Shown: positions 1 to 10,854, counted from the stretch's first letter. The stretch: 64,000 nucleotides of DNA from Sinorhizobium medicae (GCF_007827695.1 NZ_VITA01000008.1:178491-242490), one strand, 5' to 3'. Translations and numbers: made by a program. Notes: generated by a model not told the origin, from the letters alone.

Positions 1-4
1 CCCG

Positions 5-1147
5 TCATCCATTGGTTCCTTTTGTCATCGGAGTTTCGTCATCTGCCGCTGGGCCCTTGGACGCCGGCATCAGAACGCGGAATATCGTGCGGCTATGCTG
101 GCTGTCGCATTCGACGATGCCGCCATGGCCGCCGATGATCTTCGCCACAAGCGCGAGACCGAGGCCGGACCCGTTCGTCTTGGTGGTGATGAAAGGGTCG
201 AAAAGATGCGGCAGAAGATCGGCGGGTACACCCGGCCCGTTGTCATGCACGCAGAATTCCAGCGGGAGCGAGATTTTTTCGCGCGTACCGGCGACCGAGA
301 GGCGAATGCCCGGCCTATAGGCCGTCGTCAGCAGAATTTCGCCGTCCGCCCTGTCGCCGATCGCCTCGGCCGCATTCTTTACCAGATTGAGGAACACCTG
401 AACCAGCTGGTCGCGATTTGCGAAAACGGGCGGAAGCGACGGGTCATAATGTTCGGAGATCTTGATCCGCCGGGCAAAGCCGGCCTTCGCGATTGCCTTG
501 ACGTGGTCGAGTATCGCATGAATGTTAAGGGGCACGCGGTCGACGGGACGCTCGTCGGAGAAGACCTCCATCCGGTCCACGAGCGAGACGATGCGGTCGG
601 TCTCGTCACAGATCAATCTTGTGAGCGCCCTGTCTTCGTCGTTGACGGAGGTTTCGAGGAGCTGCGCGGCGCCGCGAATGCCGGAAAGAGGGTTTTTGAT
701 TTCGTGCGCCAGCATCGAAGCAAGCCCCGTGACGGATCGCGCCGCCGTCCGATGTGTCAGCTGGCGATCGATCTTGTCCGCCATCGACCGCTCTTGAAAG
801 ACGACCACCACCGATCCGGGTTGCGAGAGTACCGGGGCCACGTAGAGATCGACGAGCTTGTCGGCCCCGAGGCGCGGAGAGCTGAGGTCTACCCGGTACT
901 CGTTCACCGCAGCGCGCCGCTCGCGAACCTGATCGATCAGCGTCAGGAGCGGGCTGCCGAAGGGAATGAACGCGCTGATGTCATGCCGCGCAAGATGGTT
1001 GGCGCTGGCACCGAAGAAGGATTCCGCCTCCCAGTTCGCAAAGGCGACAAAGCCGTTCTCATCCACCAGGATGACCGGATTCTGAATCGCGTTCAGCACG
1101 GCCATGGAAAGATCGTTTGCGCCGTCAGCCGGTGCCTTCTCTGTCAT
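5..1147 (-). CDS. ntrB: Nitrogen regulation sensor histidine kinase NtrB
   Basis: Cytoplasmic two-component kinase that phosphorylates or dephosphorylates NtrC according to nitrogen status signalled by PII. The 380-residue protein has an N-terminal PAS domain (about 15-115), an H-box with the phospho-accepting His148 (motif [11 protein letters not shown]), and a C-terminal HATPase domain with the N, G1 (DNGPGVP) and G2 (GSGLGLAL) boxes. Length fits the family. Its ATG overlaps the dusB stop by 4 bases (ATGA), so the two are translationally coupled. In rhizobia the order is nifR3/dusB-ntrB-ntrC; ntrC should lie just beyond position 1. Domain content and context agree, so the call is firm. Confidence 0.96.
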   Translation of the reverse strand: MTEKAPADGANDLSMAVLNAIQNPVILVDENGFVAFANWEAESFFGASANHLARHDISAFIPFGSPLLTLIDQVRERRAAVNEYRVDLSSPRLGADKLVDLYVAPVLSQPGSVVVVFQERSMADKIDRQLTHRTAARSVTGLASMLAHEIKNPLSGIRGAAQLLETSVNDEDRALTRLICDETDRIVSLVDRMEVFSDERPVDRVPLNIHAILDHVKAIAKAGFARRIKISEHYDPSLPPVFANRDQLVQVFLNLVKNAAEAIGDRADGEILLTTAYRPGIRLSVAGTREKISLPLEFCVHDNGPGVPADLLPHLFDPFITTKTNGSGLGLALVAKIIGGHGGIVECDSQHSRTIFRVLMPASKGPAADDETPMTKGTNG

Positions 1148-2157
1148 GCCGCAATCTCCTCCCTCGCCGCCACATCGCCGGAGCGGGCAATGGCGGCCGC
1201 AACGCCGTCGCGCACGAAAACCGTGTCCGTCGATGTGAGGATCGCAGCCTTCTGCGAGACGGGGAGCTCGGTTGCGAAACGATCGAGATACCAGCCGGCA
1301 TGCTTTCGGGCAGTGCGAAGGCCGACCTCCACGCCGTAGAATTCAAGGAGCGTCTCGTAATGCTCCGCAAATATGCGTGCGACGCCCGCCGCATCCGGAT
1401 GGGCAGCCGTGCCGGCGAGCACGCCCGCATGCCACGGCCGACCCTGGCAAGATCGACCGACCATGACGGCGTCGGCACCCGAGCGGCGCAGGATTTCATG
1501 CGCATCCGCAACGGAATCAACATCGCCATTGGCGATCAGCGGGACCGAAGTCACCTCGCGGACCGAGCGGATCGCATCCCAATCGGCCTTGCCGTTGTAG
1601 AACTGCATGCGCGTGCGCCCGTGAATGGTGATCGCCTTCACGCCGGCTTCCTCGGCTCTGCGGGCAATCAGCGGCGCATTGATCGAATTCTCATCCCAAC
1701 CGAGTCGCATCTTGAGCGTTACCGGAACCGTCGCTGCTTTCACCGTCGCCTCGATCAGAGACAGCGCGTGATCCGGGTCGCGCATGAGTGCAGATCCGGA
1801 ATAGCCACCGGTAACCTTCTTGGCGGGACAGCCCATGTTGATATCGATGATATCGGCACCATTGGCCTCAACGATCCTCGCCGCCTCGGCCATCCAATGC
1901 GCCTCACGCCCGGCAAGTTGGACAATATGCGGATCGATGCCGGAATTCTTCAGCCGCGCCCAGGATTCGGCGGCATTGCCAACCAGCTCGCGACTCGCCA
2001 CCATCTCGGTCACGACAAAGCCCGCGCCGAAGCGCCAGGCAAGCATGCGAAAGGGCAGATCCGTCACGCCGGACATGGGCGCAAGCGCTACGCGATTACG
2101 GATTTGGACATTCCCGATCAGAAACGAAGATGAAAGAGCCGTGGATGGCAAATGCAT
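1144..2157 (-). CDS. dusB: tRNA-dihydrouridine synthase DusB (NifR3 family)
   Basis: FMN- and NADPH-dependent reduction of specific uridines in the tRNA D-loop. The TIM-barrel protein shows the Dus FMN-binding start ([13 protein letters not shown], about 21-33), the catalytic cysteine Cys110 in NMGCPAKKV, and the late [11 protein letters not shown] segment. Its 337 residues match the family. It is first in an operon with ntrB (4-base overlap), the nifR3-ntrBC arrangement of rhizobia. The first Met at 2157 is used; no nearby Met gives a better alignment to the family start. The region upstream to ispDF holds both divergent promoters. Confidence 0.95.
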   Translation of the reverse strand: MHLPSTALSSSFLIGNVQIRNRVALAPMSGVTDLPFRMLAWRFGAGFVVTEMVASRELVGNAAESWARLKNSGIDPHIVQLAGREAHWMAEAARIVEANGADIIDINMGCPAKKVTGGYSGSALMRDPDHALSLIEATVKAATVPVTLKMRLGWDENSINAPLIARRAEEAGVKAITIHGRTRMQFYNGKADWDAIRSVREVTSVPLIANGDVDSVADAHEILRRSGADAVMVGRSCQGRPWHAGVLAGTAAHPDAAGVARIFAEHYETLLEFYGVEVGLRTARKHAGWYLDRFATELPVSQKAAILTSTDTVFVRDGVAAAIARSGDVAAREEIAA

Positions 2158-2387
2158 ATCTTTCAGGCACCTTGAAATCGTGCACTATTTTTAGACATTG
2201 TTCTTCCGCTTGCCAAGCTTTTTCGGCATGCGGGACAAAATTCCTTTTGGCGCGTCGGTTCGCCTCTAATCCTGCTTCCATGCAGTCGGCCACTCAGTTT
2301 TGCACGACATACATTGATGTCTGGCAATAGCGGGACCTTCGCGGTACATGACGGCGATTATTGGCGAAGCGGGACTCCATACAGAAG

Positions 2388-3602
2388 ATGCAAGCCGAAG
2401 AACAGTTCTCCTGCGGTGTCATTGTCGTCGCGGCCGGCCGCGGCGAGCGCGCCGGTCAGTCGAGCGAGGGGCCGAAGCAATATCGCACGGTCGGCGATCG
2501 CCCGGTTATCACTCATACGCTTGACGTTTTTGCGACATGGGACGGAACGGGACCTGTCGTCGTCGTGATTCACCCCGAGGATGAAGAGCTCTTCGCGTCT
2601 GCCCGCAAGCGGATGGGCCATATGCTGGACCTTACGGTGGTACATGGCGGGGCGACTCGCCAGCTGTCGGTTCTGGCCGGACTGCAAGCGATCGCCGGCG
2701 CCGGGGTAAAACATGTCATGATCCACGACGCAGTGCGCCCGTTCTTCGACCATGCCCTTCTCGATCGCTGTCGGGCGGCGCTGCGGAACGGCGCGGGGGC
2801 GGTCCTGCCGGCCGTTGCGGTCGCCGACACCCTGAAACGCGCGCAAGCCGGCGGCCTCGTCGCCGAAACCGTACCGAGAACCGATCTCCATGCCGCCCAG
2901 ACGCCGCAGTGCTTCCGCCTCGAGGCGATCCTCTCCGCTCACCGGCAAGCGGCGGCAAGCGGCCAAGCGGATTTTACCGACGACGCCTCAATCGCCGAAT
3001 GGGCCGGTATTCCGGTCCATCTGGTGGAAGGCTCGCCGGACAACTTCAAGTTGACGCTCCGGAGGGACCTGTCGATGGCAGATGAGAAACTGACGCGCAT
3101 GGCAATCCCTGATGTGCGTACCGGAAACGGATATGACGTGCATCAACTCGTCGAGGGTGACGGCGTCACGCTCTGCGGCGTGTTCATTCCCCATGATCGC
3201 AAGCTCTCGGGTCATTCCGACGCGGATGTAGCGCTCCATGCCTTGACGGACGCCCTGCTTGCCACCTGCGGCGCCGGCGACATCGGCGACCACTTCCCGC
3301 CGTCCGATCCGCGGTGGAAGGGCGCGCCTTCGCACATTTTCCTCGAACATGCCGCACGGATCGTCCGCGAGCGTGGCGGCACTATCACCCATGCGGATAT
3401 ATCGCTGATCGCCGAGGCGCCCAAGGTCGGTCCGCACCGTCAGCAGATGCGGGAAAGCCTGTCGGCCATGCTCGCGATTGCGATCGACCGTTGCTCCGTC
3501 AAGGCGACCACCAACGAGAAACTCGGCTTCGTCGGCCGCAACGAAGGCATTGCGGCAATCGCCACGGCGACGGTCGTGTATGCATCAGGGGGTGATGCGT
3601 GA
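2388..3602 (+). CDS. ispDF: Bifunctional IspD/IspF (MEP pathway)
   Basis: Fused enzyme for two non-consecutive steps of non-mevalonate isoprenoid synthesis: IspD (MEP cytidylyltransferase) and IspF (MECDP synthase). The IspD half begins with [14 protein letters not shown] and has HDAVRPFF; the IspF half begins at GNGYDVHQL with metal ligands in [18 protein letters not shown] and ends with [17 protein letters not shown]. Such fusions are typical of alphaproteobacteria. The reading frame is open from a TTG at 2361, but the ATG at 2388 (MQAEEQF) gives the usual length of 404 residues and is preferred. The stop overlaps the cinA start (TGATG), so the pair is coupled. Confidence 0.95.
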   Translation: MQAEEQFSCGVIVVAAGRGERAGQSSEGPKQYRTVGDRPVITHTLDVFATWDGTGPVVVVIHPEDEELFASARKRMGHMLDLTVVHGGATRQLSVLAGLQAIAGAGVKHVMIHDAVRPFFDHALLDRCRAALRNGAGAVLPAVAVADTLKRAQAGGLVAETVPRTDLHAAQTPQCFRLEAILSAHRQAAASGQADFTDDASIAEWAGIPVHLVEGSPDNFKLTLRRDLSMADEKLTRMAIPDVRTGNGYDVHQLVEGDGVTLCGVFIPHDRKLSGHSDADVALHALTDALLATCGAGDIGDHFPPSDPRWKGAPSHIFLEHAARIVRERGGTITHADISLIAEAPKVGPHRQQMRESLSAMLAIAIDRCSVKATTNEKLGFVGRNEGIAAIATATVVYASGGDA

Positions 3603-4099
3603 TGTGGCCGGCCGACATCGAGCAGAAGGCGCGCCACATCATCAGGGATTTCACCGCCCGCGGGCTCAAGCTGGCCACGGCGGAGTCCTGTACCGGCGGG
3701 TTGATTGTCGGTGCATTGACCGAAGTCGCAGGCTCGTCCTCGGTGATCGACCGCGGCTTCGTCACCTATTCCAACGAAGCGAAGATCGAAATGCTCGGGG
3801 TGGCCGGCGAAACTCTTGCCGCGCACGGAGCCGTCTCACGCGAGACGGCAGTGGAGATGGCCCTCGGGACGGTGACGAATTCCGCCGCCGATTTCGCTGT
3901 TGCCGTCACGGGTATCGCGGGGCCAAGCGGCGGTTCCGCTGAAAAGCCGGTCGGCCTCGTTCACCTCGCAGCGGCCGGCCGCGACGGCGCGATGCGACAT
4001 CGAGAAATGCGCTATGGCGATCTTGGACGGGAGGCAATTCGGCTTGCCACCGTGCGGACGGCGCTTGATCTGGTCGCTGAATTGGCTCACGCGCCGTAG
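3602..4099 (+). CDS. cinA: CinA C-terminal domain protein (nicotinamide-nucleotide amidase, PncC type)
   Basis: Stand-alone CinA C-terminal domain, which deamidates NMN to nicotinic acid mononucleotide in pyridine nucleotide salvage. Family motifs are plain: TAESCTGGLI near residue 22, a VTYSNEAK segment, and AVTGIAGPSGG. It lacks the N-terminal COG1058 domain of full CinA, so it is the short PncC/YgaD form. The start is either the GTG at 3599 or the ATG at 3602; the latter overlaps the ispDF stop by one base. Its 3' end overlaps the convergent SRPBCC gene tail-to-tail by 13 bases, leaving no room for a terminator. Confidence 0.9.
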   Translation: MWPADIEQKARHIIRDFTARGLKLATAESCTGGLIVGALTEVAGSSSVIDRGFVTYSNEAKIEMLGVAGETLAAHGAVSRETAVEMALGTVTNSAADFAVAVTGIAGPSGGSAEKPVGLVHLAAAGRDGAMRHREMRYGDLGREAIRLATVRTALDLVAELAHAP

Positions 4100-4536
4100 A
4101 TCACGTCCGCCCGCTTTTCGAATGCTTCAGAAAACATCCGGAATGCGCGGTCGAACATCGAACCCATGAGCGCGCCCAGCAGACGGCTCTTGAACTCGTA
4201 ATCGATGCAAAAATGTACGATCGACTGGCTTTCACTCACGGGCTCGAAGCGCCAGACGTTATCGAGGTACTTGAACGGTCCTTCGATATAATTGACGTCG
4301 ATTATTCGCTCGGCGCTTTTGAGGAGTACCTGCGTCGTGAATGTTTCGCGGATCGCCTTGTAGCCCACGGTCATATCCGCAAGCAGCAGCACCTTGCCGT
4401 CGCGCTCCTTGCGGGACCGCACGCTGAGCGCTTCGCAGAGCGGCAGGAATTCCGGATAGCGCTCGATATCGGCGACGAGTTTGAACATCTGCTCGGCCGA
4501 GTGCTTGACGACGTGGTTGGTTTCGAAGTGCGGCAT
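4087..4536 (-). CDS. RatA/Coq10-type SRPBCC protein
   Basis: Small START-like (SRPBCC) protein of 149 residues, beginning MPHFETNHVVKHS and containing the ADIERYPEFLPLCEAL segment typical of the Coq10/RatA family. Relatives bind ubiquinone (Coq10) or, in E. coli RatA, were reported to block 70S ribosome assembly. In rhizobia the gene is usually close to lipA, as here, which fits the Coq10-like role better than a toxin; that choice is inference. It lies 9 bases downstream of the frameshifted P-loop gene on the same strand and overlaps cinA at the 3' end. Confidence 0.85.
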   Translation of the reverse strand: MPHFETNHVVKHSAEQMFKLVADIERYPEFLPLCEALSVRSRKERDGKVLLLADMTVGYKAIRETFTTQVLLKSAERIIDVNYIEGPFKYLDNVWRFEPVSESQSIVHFCIDYEFKSRLLGALMGSMFDRAFRMFSEAFEKRADVIYGA

Positions 4537-4545
4537 GGTTTTGAG

Positions 4546-5108
4546 TTAAGGCTGCTGCGCAAGAAGATCAAGAAGGCGGCGCATTTGTGCCCGGCTTGTT
4601 ATTTCAAGGACCGGGACGGGATACCGCCGCAGCTCCGATGCTATTTTGGGCGCGAACCTGCGTTCGAACGTCCATATGTAACGGAAGAATTCCCAGCTCA
4701 CGCGCTCCGGGCAACCCTCGGTCATTTCCGGCCTGGCTTGTCCGCGCCACTTCATCCACCGGCGCATCACGCCCCACAGGCAGAGATGGCGCGGCATGCG
4801 CACCCAAATGAACAGGTCCGCGCGCGGTACCCGCAGGTCGAAGCTCGACGGATTGGTTCCGTCCATGATCCATTCCGGCTCTACTGTTTTTCTGCAATCA
4901 GAGCCCTCTGCTCTTCGCGTGGCCTTGAAATCCAACCGGGCAGCCAGAAGAATGCTTGATCCATAGAAACGAACGGCAGATCGTATCGTGCCGAAAGCCA
5001 GCGTGCGAGGGTCGTCTTGCCGCTACCCGAGCAGCCGATGACGAGGACACGCCGGGCGCGGGAAAGTATCCTCGACGTTTCGCCTATATTGGACAGATAG
5101 GTTGCCAT
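4546..5108 (-). pseudogene. P-loop nucleotide kinase-like (topology modulation) gene, frameshifted
   Basis: Two ORFs in different frames make one protein. The upstream part (5108 to 4881) has a Walker A (GCSGSGKTT) and ends at a TAG; the downstream part (to 4546) continues with VEPEWIMDGTNPSSFDLR, the expected follow-on in adenylate-kinase-like topology modulation proteins. The switch falls in a run of five T on the plus strand (4887-4891). One more base there would restore RALIAEK-TVEPEW. It is therefore either a real single-base deletion, a sequencing or assembly error at a homopolymer, or slippage on A5. Both halves keep good family similarity, so any lesion is recent. Confidence 0.75.
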
Positions 5109-5235
5109 TTCGTTTCAGAGCGTGACGCGTCGTCGCGAACCTTGTCGAACAAAGGAGTGTGGAGCGTTGCTGCAAATCCCCACGCCCCGCTCTTGCAGGG
5201 AGCAGGTGCCGCCAGGCGCATGAGGGCGGAACCAG

Positions 5236-6207
<972 letters not shown>

Positions 6208-6281
6208 GTGAATTCCTTCATCGTGACGGGCAAGGCCGCAGGCCAGCCACACCTAACGTCTTATATAAACAGCCGTACATG

Positions 6282-6315
6282 AAAAGTCAGGCCACCATTT
6301 GCATGGCAGCCTGAC
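6282..6315 (-). terminator. Rho-independent terminator after the GlsB/YeaQ-like gene
   Basis: On the minus strand a 7-bp stem (GTCAGGC / GCCTGAC), with CAT/ATG extending it inside the loop, is followed by TTTTC. It sits about 75 bases after the stop of the small membrane protein gene and before lipA. Confidence 0.6.
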
Positions 6316-6388
6316 CGTAAGCGAATGGAAACAAGTCTCTGTTGCACACGTTCGGATGGAAAAACGCTGCACGCTTTCCCGGCAGTGC

Positions 6389-6640
6389 CTACCTTCGAAC
6401 GGCCCGCGCCACGGCGATCAGCAGGCAGGCGCCGATGAACCCGATGATCAGATAGGCGATCCAGCCGGTATACGCCATGCCGAGAGCCGCCAGAATGAAA
6501 TTCAGCACTACAGCACCGATAATGCCGAGAATAATATTCGCGAAGAGCCCCATCTGGCTTTTCATAAATCTTTCCGCCAACCAACCGGCCAACCCGCCGA
6601 TAATGATCGCCGCCAGGATACCCACGCCATTCAAGCTCAT
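6389..6640 (-). CDS. GlsB/YeaQ/YmgE family stress membrane protein
   Basis: Small (83-residue) inner-membrane protein with three Gly-rich hydrophobic helices (starting GVGILAAIIIGGLAGWLAE) characteristic of the transglycosylase-associated/YeaQ family, commonly induced in general stress. The ATG at 6640 is preferred over the upstream Met at 6679 because GGGGAG lies 6-7 bases before it. A weak EcfG-like promoter is seen upstream (see findings). Molecular function is unknown for the family. It is monocistronic between lpd and lipA. Confidence 0.88.
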   Translation of the reverse strand: MSLNGVGILAAIIIGGLAGWLAERFMKSQMGLFANIILGIIGAVVLNFILAALGMAYTGWIAYLIIGFIGACLLIAVARAVRR

Positions 6641-6676
6641 TCGATTCTCCCCTTTGTGGAAACTGCATCCTACAAT

Positions 6677-6703
6677 CAATGCGTGAAAAGCGCAAAATGT
6701 TCC
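6677..6703 (-). promoter_or_regulatory. Weak EcfG/RpoE2-like promoter candidate
   Basis: Minus-strand GGAAC (6699-6703) followed after 17 bases by CATT, one mismatch from the CGTT expected of alphaproteobacterial EcfG promoters. It lies about 40 bases before the start of a stress-type membrane protein. The -10 mismatch keeps this tentative. Confidence 0.3.
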
Positions 6704-6718
6704 GGGCGGCCGACGGCA

Positions 6719-8164
6719 TCAGGCGTTCAATACCCGACCGTAGGCGTCGAGCACGCTTTCCTTCATCATCTCCGAAAGCGTCGGGTGCGGGAACACCGTG
6801 TGCATCAGCTCCTCTTCCGTCGTCTCCAGGTTCATGGCGACGACGAAGCCCTGAATGAGTTCGGTGACTTCGGCGCCCACCATATGGGCGCCGAGCAATT
6901 CTCCGGTCATCTTGTCGAAGATCGTCTTGATCAGGCCCTGGTCCTCGCCGAGCGCGATCGCTTTGCCGTTCGCGTTGAAGCTGTAGCGGCCGACGCGAAC
7001 GTCGCGGCCGAGTTCCTTGGCCCTGGCCTCCGTGAGGCCGACGGAGGCGACCTGGGGGTCGCAATAGGTGCAGCCCGGAATCTTGCCCTTGTCGAGTGCG
7101 TGCACGCCGGGGACCCCTGCAATCTTCTCGACGCAGATCACGCCCTCGTGTTCTGCCTTGTGCGCCAGCATCGGCGGGCCGGCAACGTCGCCGATCGCAT
7201 AGATGCCGGGCACATTGGTTTTGCCGTAGCCATCGGTAACGATGCAGCCCCGGTCGGTCTTGATGCCAAGAGCCTCGAGGCCGAGGTTCTCGATGTTGCC
7301 CTGCACCCCTACCGCGGAGATCAGGCGCTCGGCCTTCATCGGCGTAACCTTACCGTCCTTCGTCTCGACATGCGCGGTAACGTCGTTGGCGCCCTTCTCG
7401 ACCTTTGTCACCTTGGCGTCGGTGATGATCTTCAGGCCGCGTTTTTCGAGCTGCTTGCGAGCGAAGGCTGAGATCTCCGCATCCTCGACCGGCATGATCT
7501 GCGGCAGCAGTTCGATCACTGTCACGTCGACGCCCATCGAGCGGTAGAAGCTCGCGAATTCGATCCCGATCGCACCGGAGCCCATCACGAGCAGCGATTT
7601 CGGAAATTCCGCCGGCTTCATCGCCTCGAAATAGGTCCAGATCAGCTTCCCATCCGGCTCGATGCCGGGAAGTGCCCGCGGGCGGGCGCCGGTGGCGAGG
7701 ATGATGTGTTTAGCGGTATAGGTGCCCTCGCCCTTGACGCCCTTCGGTACCGGATTCTGCGGCTGGACAGCCGGCCTGGACGGGCTGCCTACGACGATTT
7801 CGCCGGGCTTCGTCAGCTTCGCCTCGCCCCAGATCACGTCGACCTTGTTCTTCTTCATCAGGAAGGCGACGCCGCCGTTCAAGCGTGCCGAGACCGCCCG
7901 CGACCGGGCGACGACATCCTTGACGTTGGCGGTGATCTTGCCTTCGAGCGTCAGGCCGTAGTTCTTGGCATGATTGGCATGGTCGAGGATTTCGGCGGAA
8001 CGTAGAAGCGCCTTGGTCGGAATGCAGCCCCAATTGAGGCAGATGCCGCCGAGATGTTCGCGCTCGACGATCGCCGTCTTCAAGCCAAGTTGTGCCGAGC
8101 GGATGGCGGTAACGTAGCCGCCCGGACCCGAACCGACAACGATCACGTCGTAATTCTCAGCCAT
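6719..8164 (-). CDS. lpdA: Dihydrolipoyl dehydrogenase (E3)
   Basis: FAD- and NAD-dependent E3 that re-oxidises dihydrolipoamide on PDH E2. The 481-residue protein has an N-terminal FAD motif (VVGSGPGG), the redox disulfide Cys42/Cys47 (GGICLNWGCIPTKA), a second Rossmann motif (VMGSGAIGIE), and the C-terminal HPTLSE segment with the catalytic His. It has no lipoyl domain of its own. It is the last gene of the pdhA-pdhB-pdhC-hydrolase-GNAT-lpd run, 18 bases after the GNAT gene, so it is probably the PDH-dedicated E3. Confidence 0.96.
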   Translation of the reverse strand: MAENYDVIVVGSGPGGYVTAIRSAQLGLKTAIVEREHLGGICLNWGCIPTKALLRSAEILDHANHAKNYGLTLEGKITANVKDVVARSRAVSARLNGGVAFLMKKNKVDVIWGEAKLTKPGEIVVGSPSRPAVQPQNPVPKGVKGEGTYTAKHIILATGARPRALPGIEPDGKLIWTYFEAMKPAEFPKSLLVMGSGAIGIEFASFYRSMGVDVTVIELLPQIMPVEDAEISAFARKQLEKRGLKIITDAKVTKVEKGANDVTAHVETKDGKVTPMKAERLISAVGVQGNIENLGLEALGIKTDRGCIVTDGYGKTNVPGIYAIGDVAGPPMLAHKAEHEGVICVEKIAGVPGVHALDKGKIPGCTYCDPQVASVGLTEARAKELGRDVRVGRYSFNANGKAIALGEDQGLIKTIFDKMTGELLGAHMVGAEVTELIQGFVVAMNLETTEEELMHTVFPHPTLSEMMKESVLDAYGRVLNA

Positions 8165-8182
8165 GTTTTTCCTACCTTTGCG

Positions 8183-8764
8183 TCAAGCGACGTTGCGGGT
8201 GAAAAGCACCCAGTCGTGTTTCCTGCTGTCTTCGAAGAGTGGAACCGCAGCGGCGCGCGCCACTTCCTCGAAGCCGTTCATCCTGTAGAGTGCCTGTGCC
8301 GTTTCATTGTGGCTTTCGGTGATCAGGCTCACCGGCGCCTGTCCAGCGCGGGAAATCTCGTTCTGCAGCAGCGCCCGGCCCATGCCTTTGCCGCGATGGT
8401 GGCGGTAGACGCCGAGGCTGTCGATGAACCAATGGCCGACAACCTGCCTCTGCAGGTGGATCAATGGCGCAAGAACCGGATGCTTCGGCTCGAGGGTCAG
8501 GATCGATGCATCGATGCCGTAGGATACGGACAGGCCGGCGATCTCCCCGCCGATTTCGGCCACCACCGCATCCTGCCACGCACCGGGCTCGTCATCGCGA
8601 CGCAAAAGATTGCGGCCATGCTCCAAAGCGGTTTCCGCGGATTTGTTCAAGACGCCGCCGTACCAGAGCCACGAGGCAAAGCCATGCGAGGCGATATCGA
8701 TGAGAATCGCAAGTTCCGCCGCTTCGCTTCGTTTCGCAGGCCTGAGGGTCGCGCCAGCCGTCAT
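8183..8764 (-). CDS. GNAT family N-acetyltransferase
   Basis: A 193-residue acetyl-CoA-dependent acetyltransferase of unknown substrate. The C-terminal half has the GNAT signature YRHHRGKGMGRALLQNEI (acetyl-CoA pyrophosphate loop) and ends with an LFTRN segment. It is 2 bases downstream of the SGNH hydrolase and 18 bases upstream of lpd, so it is co-transcribed with pyruvate dehydrogenase genes. The conserved placement suggests, but does not show, a link to acetyl-CoA metabolism. Confidence 0.88.
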   Translation of the reverse strand: MTAGATLRPAKRSEAAELAILIDIASHGFASWLWYGGVLNKSAETALEHGRNLLRRDDEPGAWQDAVVAEIGGEIAGLSVSYGIDASILTLEPKHPVLAPLIHLQRQVVGHWFIDSLGVYRHHRGKGMGRALLQNEISRAGQAPVSLITESHNETAQALYRMNGFEEVARAAAVPLFEDSRKHDWVLFTRNVA

Positions 8765-8766
8765 CG

Positions 8767-9408
8767 TCAGAGCCCGAGCATCATCCGCACGACGGGTTCC
8801 AACCCCCGGCCGATCGCCCGCGTGTTTTCCGCGTCGAGGTGGACACCATCGATCGGCGACGTCCGGGCCACCGAACCGCCATCGAAAAAGCCGCAGTCGA
8901 GCTCGTCGGCGAGATCGCGATAGAGCGGCGCCAGCATTGCGGATTGCTCGACCCCGCCGGCGAACATGGCGGCGAATGCGCTGTTGGCCGTTTCGCAGAG
9001 CGGAGGTGGCGAAACGATGAGAATATCCGGCCCGTCTTCACCCGGCGTCGGCCAGTCGTGCCTGCGGACCAGATTGACGAGCCGCTCGATGCCCTTCACC
9101 GCGCCGAAGGCAGTGCCGTGGATGATCGGCTTCATGTCGTTCGAACCGAGCATAATCACGATCAGATCGAGCGGGGCGTGCGTGTGCAGCACTGTCGGCA
9201 GGACGCGCGCTCCGTTCCGGTCGCAATCGGCAAGATGGTCGTCATAGGCAGTCGTTCGCCCGTTCAGCCCTTCGGCGATGACATGAGTACCCGAACCGAG
9301 CCCCTTCTGCAGGACGCTCGGCCAGCGATCCTCCAGAGCGTGCCGGCCGGAGCCAACAGCATCAAAACCCCAGGTCAGACTGTCGCCGTAGCAAAGGACT
9401 GTCTTCAT
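8767..9408 (-). CDS. SGNH-type hydrolase (arylesterase-like)
   Basis: Serine esterase of the SGNH/GDSL fold, 213 residues. Block I is YGDSLTWG (nucleophile Ser10), block III is GSNDM, and block V is DGVHLDAENT (catalytic Asp and His). There is no signal peptide, so it is cytoplasmic. Relatives hydrolyse aryl and short-chain acyl esters and perhydrolyse acetate. It sits 58 bases after pdhC and 2 before the GNAT gene, inside the PDH operon. Substrate unknown. Confidence 0.9.
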   Translation of the reverse strand: MKTVLCYGDSLTWGFDAVGSGRHALEDRWPSVLQKGLGSGTHVIAEGLNGRTTAYDDHLADCDRNGARVLPTVLHTHAPLDLIVIMLGSNDMKPIIHGTAFGAVKGIERLVNLVRRHDWPTPGEDGPDILIVSPPPLCETANSAFAAMFAGGVEQSAMLAPLYRDLADELDCGFFDGGSVARTSPIDGVHLDAENTRAIGRGLEPVVRMMLGL

Positions 9409-9466
9409 CTGCCCACCCGTACCGTCGGAGAAAGGGCGGACCGGCGCGTGGCCGGTCCGGATCGCA

Positions 9467-10840
9467 TCAGACGAGCATGCCCATCGGGCTTTCGATGTAG
9501 CGCTTGAAGGCGGCGAGCAGTTCGGCGCCCAATGCCCCGTCCACGCAGCGATGATCCGTCGAAAGCGTCACGGTCATCACATTGGCGATGACCGTCTCCT
9601 TGTTCTTGACGACGACGCGTTCCTCGCCGGCACCGACCGCGAGGATCGTCGCGTGCGGCGGATTGACGACTGCTGCGAAGTTCTTGACGCCCATCATGCC
9701 CATATTGGAGACGGCCGTGGTGCCGCCCTGATATTCTTCCGGCTTGAGCTTGCGCTCTTTCGCCCGCTTGCCGAGGTCCTTCATCTCGTTGGAAATCGCC
9801 GAGAGGCTTTTCAATTCCGCCTGGCGGATGATGGGGGTGATCAGGCCGCCGGGAATGGAGACGGCAACGCCGACATCCGCGTGCTTGTGCTTGACCATGT
9901 TCTGATCCGTCCAGGAGACATTCGCATCCGGGACGTCACGCAGCGCCAGGGCCAACGCCTTGATCACCATGTCGTTGACGGAAAGCTTGTAGACCGACTT
10001 ACCGTCTTTTTCAGGTGCTGCGGAATTCAGCTGGGCGCGCAGTGCCAGCAACGCGTCGAGTTCACAATCGACCGAGACGTAGAAATGCGGGATCGTCTGC
10101 TTCGATTCGACGAGGCGCTTGGCGATCGTCTTGCGCATGCCGTCATGCGGCACGAGCTCGTAGGAGCCTGGCTCGAAGAGCTTCAACACCGCATCTTCCG
10201 ACATGCCCTTGGCAGGCGCCGACGGGGCCGGAGCTGCTGCCGGAGCAGCGGCGGTCTTGGCGGCACCGCCGGAAGCGGCGGCCTCGACATCCTTCTTGAT
10301 GACGCGGCCATGCGGCCCGGACCCGGCGATTGCCGACAGGTCGATACCCGCCTCCCTGGCGAGGCGGCGCGCCAGCGGCGAAGAAAAGATCCGCTTCCCG
10401 TCGCCTGCGGCCGGTGTGGGCGAGGCTGCTTGCGGTGCCGGTGCGTCCGCCTGCGGGGCGTTCGCTTCGGCGGGTGCCTTTGCTTCCGCGGGCGCCTTTG
10501 CCGCGGCGGGTGCTGCTTCCGCCGTTTCCTGCGGCTTCGTTGCGGCGGCTTCTCCCGCCGCCCCGTTGCCACCCTTGGCAGCGGTGGCAACGTCCTCGCC
10601 ATCAGCGGCGAGAACCGCGATCAACGCATTGACCTTGACGCCTTCGGTTCCGGCGGGAACGACGATTTTGGCGACCGTGCCCTCATCGACGGCTTCCACT
10701 TCCATCGTCGCCTTGTCGGTCTCGATCTCGGCGATCACGTCGCCGGATTTGACCTTATCGCCTTCCTTGACCAGCCACTTGGCGAGATTGCCTTCTTCCA
10801 TCGTCGGAGAGAGGGCCGGCATGGTGATGTTGATTGGCAT
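9467..10840 (-). CDS. pdhC: Pyruvate dehydrogenase E2, dihydrolipoamide acetyltransferase
   Basis: Core of the PDH complex; transfers acetyl from lipoamide to CoA. Domains in order: one lipoyl domain (1-78; lipoylated Lys in [10 protein letters not shown]), a long Ala/Pro/Glu-rich linker (about 85-150), the E1/E3-binding domain ([16 protein letters not shown], about 155-190), a second Ala/Pro linker, and the catalytic domain ending with the active-site [10 protein letters not shown] (His430, Asp434). 457 residues. It starts 14 bases after pdhB. Confidence 0.97.
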   Translation of the reverse strand: MPINITMPALSPTMEEGNLAKWLVKEGDKVKSGDVIAEIETDKATMEVEAVDEGTVAKIVVPAGTEGVKVNALIAVLAADGEDVATAAKGGNGAAGEAAATKPQETAEAAPAAAKAPAEAKAPAEANAPQADAPAPQAASPTPAAGDGKRIFSSPLARRLAREAGIDLSAIAGSGPHGRVIKKDVEAAASGGAAKTAAAPAAAPAPSAPAKGMSEDAVLKLFEPGSYELVPHDGMRKTIAKRLVESKQTIPHFYVSVDCELDALLALRAQLNSAAPEKDGKSVYKLSVNDMVIKALALALRDVPDANVSWTDQNMVKHKHADVGVAVSIPGGLITPIIRQAELKSLSAISNEMKDLGKRAKERKLKPEEYQGGTTAVSNMGMMGVKNFAAVVNPPHATILAVGAGEERVVVKNKETVIANVMTVTLSTDHRCVDGALGAELLAAFKRYIESPMGMLV

Positions 10841-10854
10841 CGAACGGCCCCCTT

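Noticed and set aside
95..1339. Long plus-strand ORFs opposite ntrB and dusB
   Set aside because: Shadows of the real genes on the other strand; no family motifs, and the codon pattern is that of an antisense frame.
4087..4536. RatA as a toxin of a toxin-antitoxin pair
   Set aside because: No RatB-type antitoxin gene is adjacent, and the rhizobial context near lipA fits the Coq10-like role at least as well.
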